Assembly: GCF_005869935.1 (NCBI RefSeq)
Contig: NZ_SZQF01000004.1
Coordinates: 186,001-250,000, forward strand
Source of the DNA: Winogradskyella algicola
GTDB taxonomy: Bacteria; Bacteroidota; Bacteroidia; Flavobacteriales; Flavobacteriaceae
DNA: 64,000 nt
Reading direction: 5' to 3'
Below are positions 61,465 through 64,000 of the stretch, piece after piece. The notes under the pieces are model-generated. The model had not been told where the DNA came from. It saw only the letters and a list, made by a program, of their open reading frames with translations, and did not search any database. Position 1 is the first letter of the stretch, and each line of letters starts with the position of its first letter. The position numbers and the translations under genes are program-made.

Positions 61465-62208
61465 ATGGTAGAGTTACAAATAAATACTACACAAAACGTT
61501 AATATAAATTTTGTTGCCGCAAGTGTGGGAGAACGCATCTTGGCATACCTTATAGATCTTATAATTAAGCTTGCTTATGTCGTAGTGACCTACCAGATCC
61601 TCTTTAAGGCATTTGAAATAAATGAAATTCTTGTGGATATGGATATGTGGTCTATTATTGCCATTATTCTAACATTTTATTTGCCAGTAATTTTTTACTC
61701 ATTAATTTTTGAAACGTTTTTAGATGGGCAAACCATTGGCAAGCGCATCATGAAGATTAAAGTGGTGAAAATTGACGGTTATCAGGCTTCTATTTATGAT
61801 TATTTAGTGCGATGGTTTTTTAGAATCATAGATTTGAACATGGCTTCTGGAATCGTAGCACTAGTTACTATTGCTACTAGCAAAAAAAGTCAACGTTTGG
61901 GTGATATGACAGCTGGTACTTCGGTGATTACGCTAAAGAATAATGTAAACATTAGCCATACCATTTTAGAAGAGCTAGAAGAAGATTATGTGCCAACGTA
62001 TCCTAATGTTATTAAACTTTCTGATAATGATGCACGTATCATTAAAGAGACCTATACGAGAGCTAAAGCAGCACGAGATTATGAGACTCTAATTAAGTTA
62101 CGACAAAAGATTATTGAGGTAATTGAGCTCAAAGAGTACAACCAAAATGATATGCAATTTATTGATACCATTTTAAAGGATTATAACTACTACACTCAAA
62201 ATATGTAA
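61465..62208 (+). CDS. RDD family membrane protein
   Basis: The 247-residue protein has two transmembrane pairs with RILAYLIDLIIKLAY (RDD-type Arg/Asp), TIGKRIMKIKVV and YLVRWFFRIIDL. A charged cytosolic C-terminus of about 90 residues lacks a known domain. RDD proteins accompany SpoIIM/DUF4129/MoxR genes in many genomes; one RDD protein was reported as a Na+/H+ antiporter. It is divergent from spoIIM with 23 bp between the starts. Confidence 0.9.
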   Translation: MVELQINTTQNVNINFVAASVGERILAYLIDLIIKLAYVVVTYQILFKAFEINEILVDMDMWSIIAIILTFYLPVIFYSLIFETFLDGQTIGKRIMKIKVVKIDGYQASIYDYLVRWFFRIIDLNMASGIVALVTIATSKKSQRLGDMTAGTSVITLKNNVNISHTILEELEEDYVPTYPNVIKLSDNDARIIKETYTRAKAARDYETLIKLRQKIIEVIELKEYNQNDMQFIDTILKDYNYYTQNM

Positions 62209-62254
62209 GCAGAGAACCAAGTTTGAAGAACAAACTTGTGTGAATCGCTTATAC

Positions 62255-62289
62255 TGAGCGTAGTCGAAGTGTCGAATTATTGAAGGGTC
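62255..62289 (+). repeat. Family B repeat fragment, copy 4
   Basis: TGAGCGTAGTCGAAGTG (62255-62271), then TCGA and a spaced GAAGGGTC. It is the inverse of the copy at 50331-50356. It is in the intergenic run after the RDD gene. Confidence 0.7.
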
Positions 62290-62352
62290 TCGTTTGTAGG
62301 GATTTAATGTTGACAGGTGTTTTAAATAATAAGTTGAACCAATTTTAAAAAG

Positions 62353-62372
62353 ATTCCTGTTTTCACAGGAAT
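62353..62372. repeat. Palindromic repeat upstream of the YicG-type gene
   Basis: ATTCCTGT-TTTC-ACAGGAAT is a perfect 8-bp inverted repeat and a near copy of that at 4906-4925. It ends only 4 bases before the ATG at 62377, so in mRNA it would sit at the start site. Confidence 0.75.
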
Positions 62373-62376
62373 ATGT

Positions 62377-62997
62377 ATGTTTTTTCAAACCTTAGACATA
62401 TTAGGAACCATAGCTTTTGCCATTTCCGGTGTACTGGTGGCCATGCATAAACGTATGGATCCATTTGGTGTGTTAATCATTGCCTTTGTCACTGCTGTTG
62501 GTGGCGGAACCTTGCGTGACATTATGGTAGGAGTAGAGCCAGTGTCTTGGATGCGAAACATGACCTTTGTTTACGTTATTATTGCCTCAACCGTTTTTGC
62601 CATAGTGTTTAGAAATTACCTTAAACATCTGCGACGTTCTCTCTTTTTGTTTGATACTATTGGCATTGGGCTTTACACTGTTGTTGGTATAGAAACAGGT
62701 TTAGTAGCAGGATTACACCCAATAATTTGTATTGCACTTGGTACAATGACCGCTTGTTTTGGTGGTGTTACCAGAGATATTTTGTGTAACGAAATTCCGG
62801 TGATATTTAGAAAAGAAATCTATGCCACAGCTTGTATTGTTGGTGGATTCAGTTATTTTATAATGCGCTTATTTTTAAATGACGAAAACTACCTTTTTAT
62901 TATTGCAGGTTTGGTTGTAATACTCATTAGACTCATAGCAGTACGTTTTAAAGTGAGTTTGCCGAGTTTGTATAAGCCTGAAGATGTAGAGGAATAA
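62377..62997 (+). CDS. Trimeric intracellular cation channel-like (YicG/UPF0126) protein
   Basis: The 206-residue protein is made of two repeats of three helices, each with a Gly-rich turn (TAVGGGTLRDIMVG and CFGGVTRDILCN) followed by helices. This is the UPF0126/TRIC pattern, a K+-type cation channel family in prokaryotes. The first ATG after the hairpin is chosen. Monocistronic; no terminator is obvious after it. Confidence 0.9.
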   Translation: MFFQTLDILGTIAFAISGVLVAMHKRMDPFGVLIIAFVTAVGGGTLRDIMVGVEPVSWMRNMTFVYVIIASTVFAIVFRNYLKHLRRSLFLFDTIGIGLYTVVGIETGLVAGLHPIICIALGTMTACFGGVTRDILCNEIPVIFRKEIYATACIVGGFSYFIMRLFLNDENYLFIIAGLVVILIRLIAVRFKVSLPSLYKPEDVEE

Positions 62998-63229
62998 TTT
63001 CAATATCAAAGAGTAAATTTCTAGTGTTTTATTGTCTTGAGTATATATCTAATCCACCATATTTCATAGAAAGTTCAAAAGCCAATAGAACAAAATTAAA
63101 GTTTAACAAGTATTAGGTCTGAAACCTTTAAGTGTACGTGACCTATTCTGGTTTGGGATTTTATAGTCTTGCATTGGTTGATGATTATTGATAGTATTTA
63201 TAAGTAGGCGAGAACGAGTAATGAGCTAT
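62998..63229. other. Intergenic, no gene seen
   Basis: The stretch is AT-rich with no long frame, tRNA or clear hairpin. It borders the cassette-like element that begins around 63200. Confidence 0.5.
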
Positions 63230-63248
63230 ACACGTTTTTGCCAACAGT
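63200..63248 (-). repeat. Cassette-like half-element, gene 3' side
   Basis: On the minus strand, after the stop at 63251, the sequence reads CTGTTGGCAAAAACGTGTAT, then AGCTCATTACTCGTTCTCGCC. The AACGTGT (plus 63230-63236 as ACACGTT) is the inverse of the one at 63918-63924. I recall similar TTGGCAA..ACGTGTATA borders after unrelated hypothetical genes in Flavobacteriia (memory, unchecked). Confidence 0.5.
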
Positions 63249-63250
63249 TT

Positions 63251-63895
63251 TTATTTATTTTTTTCTCTCCGTAATTTTAAATTTTCAGATAACTTCTCTT
63301 TCAATTCATCATATTCCATTGAATTTGATGTTTTCCATTCTTCCAATACAATTTTGTCTTCTTCTGGTAATGTTGCTATTTCTATTCCTAAAACGATATA
63401 TGAACCATTCTCAATTGGCAATGAGGATTTTATGAAATTATCAACTTCCTTAATAAGTTTTAAACAGTTTTGCATATTTTCAGAGTCAAATTTCAGTTGC
63501 TCGTCAGACATATGATAAGAATGAATATATGTGCTTACTTTATACTGTAAATCTTTAGATTTTTTGTAATCGTAATATTCATTTCCAAATTCAAATAATT
63601 CACAGACTGCTTGGAAAAACAACTGATATTTATGTTTTAAACTTCCTATTCGTCTATTAACTCGGTCAATTCCGTTTTTTGGTTTAGAATCTTCCACAAT
63701 TTGTTCTCTTTCCTCTCTTTTTACAGAATGCAAAATCAAGTTCAAATCCAATAATTCAAGTGCGATTCTGCATTCAAGGCAAGCATAAATTAAGGAAGAA
63801 GAATTTTTATATTCTTTCGCAATTTTTAATAATTCTGTTACTTGTCGTAAGAGATAAATAGGGTTGTTAATTCTAATATCTGGTTTGTATTCCAT
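63251..63895 (-). CDS. Hypothetical cytosolic helical protein, cassette-borne candidate
   Basis: The 214-residue protein has no signal or membrane segment. It is almost entirely alpha-helical and rich in Glu, Lys and Tyr (YLLRQVTELLKIAKEYKNSS, YACLECRIALELLDLNLI, VNRRIGSLKHKYQLFFQ). The SLIYACLECRIALELLD helix with nearby charged helices is reminiscent of HEPN-like helical bundles, but there is no clear Rx4-6H motif. I do not recognise a family. Its neighbourhood (no operon partners, flanked by repeat half-elements, lower GC) suggests acquired DNA. Confidence 0.65.
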   Translation of the reverse strand: MEYKPDIRINNPIYLLRQVTELLKIAKEYKNSSSLIYACLECRIALELLDLNLILHSVKREEREQIVEDSKPKNGIDRVNRRIGSLKHKYQLFFQAVCELFEFGNEYYDYKKSKDLQYKVSTYIHSYHMSDEQLKFDSENMQNCLKLIKEVDNFIKSSLPIENGSYIVLGIEIATLPEEDKIVLEEWKTSNSMEYDELKEKLSENLKLRREKNK

Positions 63896-63917
63896 TAGGT
63901 TAGTTCAAAATGTTTGA

Positions 63918-64000
63918 AACGTGTTTGTGTATGATTTCGTTGCGTGTTTCAGCAACTAATTTAGCAAATACAAACCGAATAGAAAATCCGCAAGAATTTT
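63918..64000 (-). repeat. Cassette-like half-element, gene 5' side (runs off the edge)
   Basis: On the minus strand, upstream of the 63895 start, it reads GCGGATTTTCTATTCGG, TTTGTATTTGCTAAATTAG, TTGCTGAAACACGCAACGAA, ATCATACACAAACACGTT. The stretch has internal inversions (TTGCTGAAAC with GTTTCAGCAA-like words) and ends in the inverse of the AACGTGT seen at the other border. It is strongly patterned, non-coding and cut by the window end. Confidence 0.55.

Noticed and set aside
63251..63895. HEPN toxin assignment for the orphan gene
   Set aside because: Helical character is suggestive but the Rx4-6H motif is not present and there is no antitoxin partner.
1..64000. CRISPR arrays, insertion sequences, prophage genes or rRNA
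   Set aside because: No regularly spaced repeats, transposase, integrase, phage structural genes or rRNA were seen.

Overview
The window is chromosomal DNA of a marine-type member of the Flavobacteriaceae (Bacteroidota). Evidence: low GC, A-rich leaders instead of Shine-Dalgarno sites, TAnnTTTG promoter boxes, a gliding lipoprotein (GldI), 2TM-domain signalling proteins, a WbqC/DUF6122/LepB/DapB/ParAB cluster, a B12-dependent methylmalonyl-CoA mutase pair and many secreted lipoproteins. The genus cannot be fixed by eye. No insertion sequence, prophage, CRISPR array or rRNA operon was seen. There is one tRNA gene, tRNA-Pro(TGG).

Layout. 0-6 kb: DUF3810 (cut by the left edge), PepD, an nrnA-gldI-PPIase operon and ndk, with a repeat-rich spacer upstream of ndk. 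6-10 kb: a signalling operon (DUF2141 protein, TPR protein, LytS-type kinase with a C-terminal 2TM domain, two free 2TM proteins, LytTR regulator). 10-16 kb: a LETM1-related protein, then a secreted/envelope operon with DUF4331 split over two genes, a TPR lipoprotein and a TonB-dependent receptor. 16-22 kb: penicillin acylase, CIA30, DciA-like and RecF genes. 22-28 kb: TPR protein, RibH, twin small membrane proteins, MutL, two rhomboids and an EEP hydrolase. 28-34 kb: the ParA-ParB-DUF5683-DapB-LepB-WbqC-DUF6122 operon. 34-45 kb: M16 protease, MopE-like repeat lipoprotein, methylmalonyl-CoA mutase, FtsB/DivIC, uridine kinase, PQQ-type dehydrogenase with cytochrome c, tRNA-Pro and thioredoxin reductase. 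45-51 kb: two GIN-domain proteins, an NTF2-like protein, PadR and PspC. 51-55 kb: AIM24, OxyR and Dps divergently arranged, and a second DUF2141 protein. 55-62 kb: a translationally coupled SpoIIM/DUF4129/DUF4350/MoxR/DUF58 operon divergent from RDD. 62-64 kb: a YicG-type channel and an orphan gene between repeat half-elements that look like a gene cassette.

Main discovery. Three promoters share one architecture: ACAATTNAT, 12 bp, ACA(A/G)TTCGG, exactly 33 bp, then GANNTTTG. They lie upstream of the signalling operon (6092-6162), the NTF2-GIN gene pair (48166-48096, minus strand) and the second DUF2141 gene (55102-55032, minus strand). The two 9-bp half-sites are direct repeats with a 21-bp period and fit the known LytTR-domain binding consensus. 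The window encodes exactly such a regulator, in the operon behind one of these sites. This suggests an autoregulated LytS/LytTR/2TM circuit that controls secreted DUF2141 and GIN proteins.
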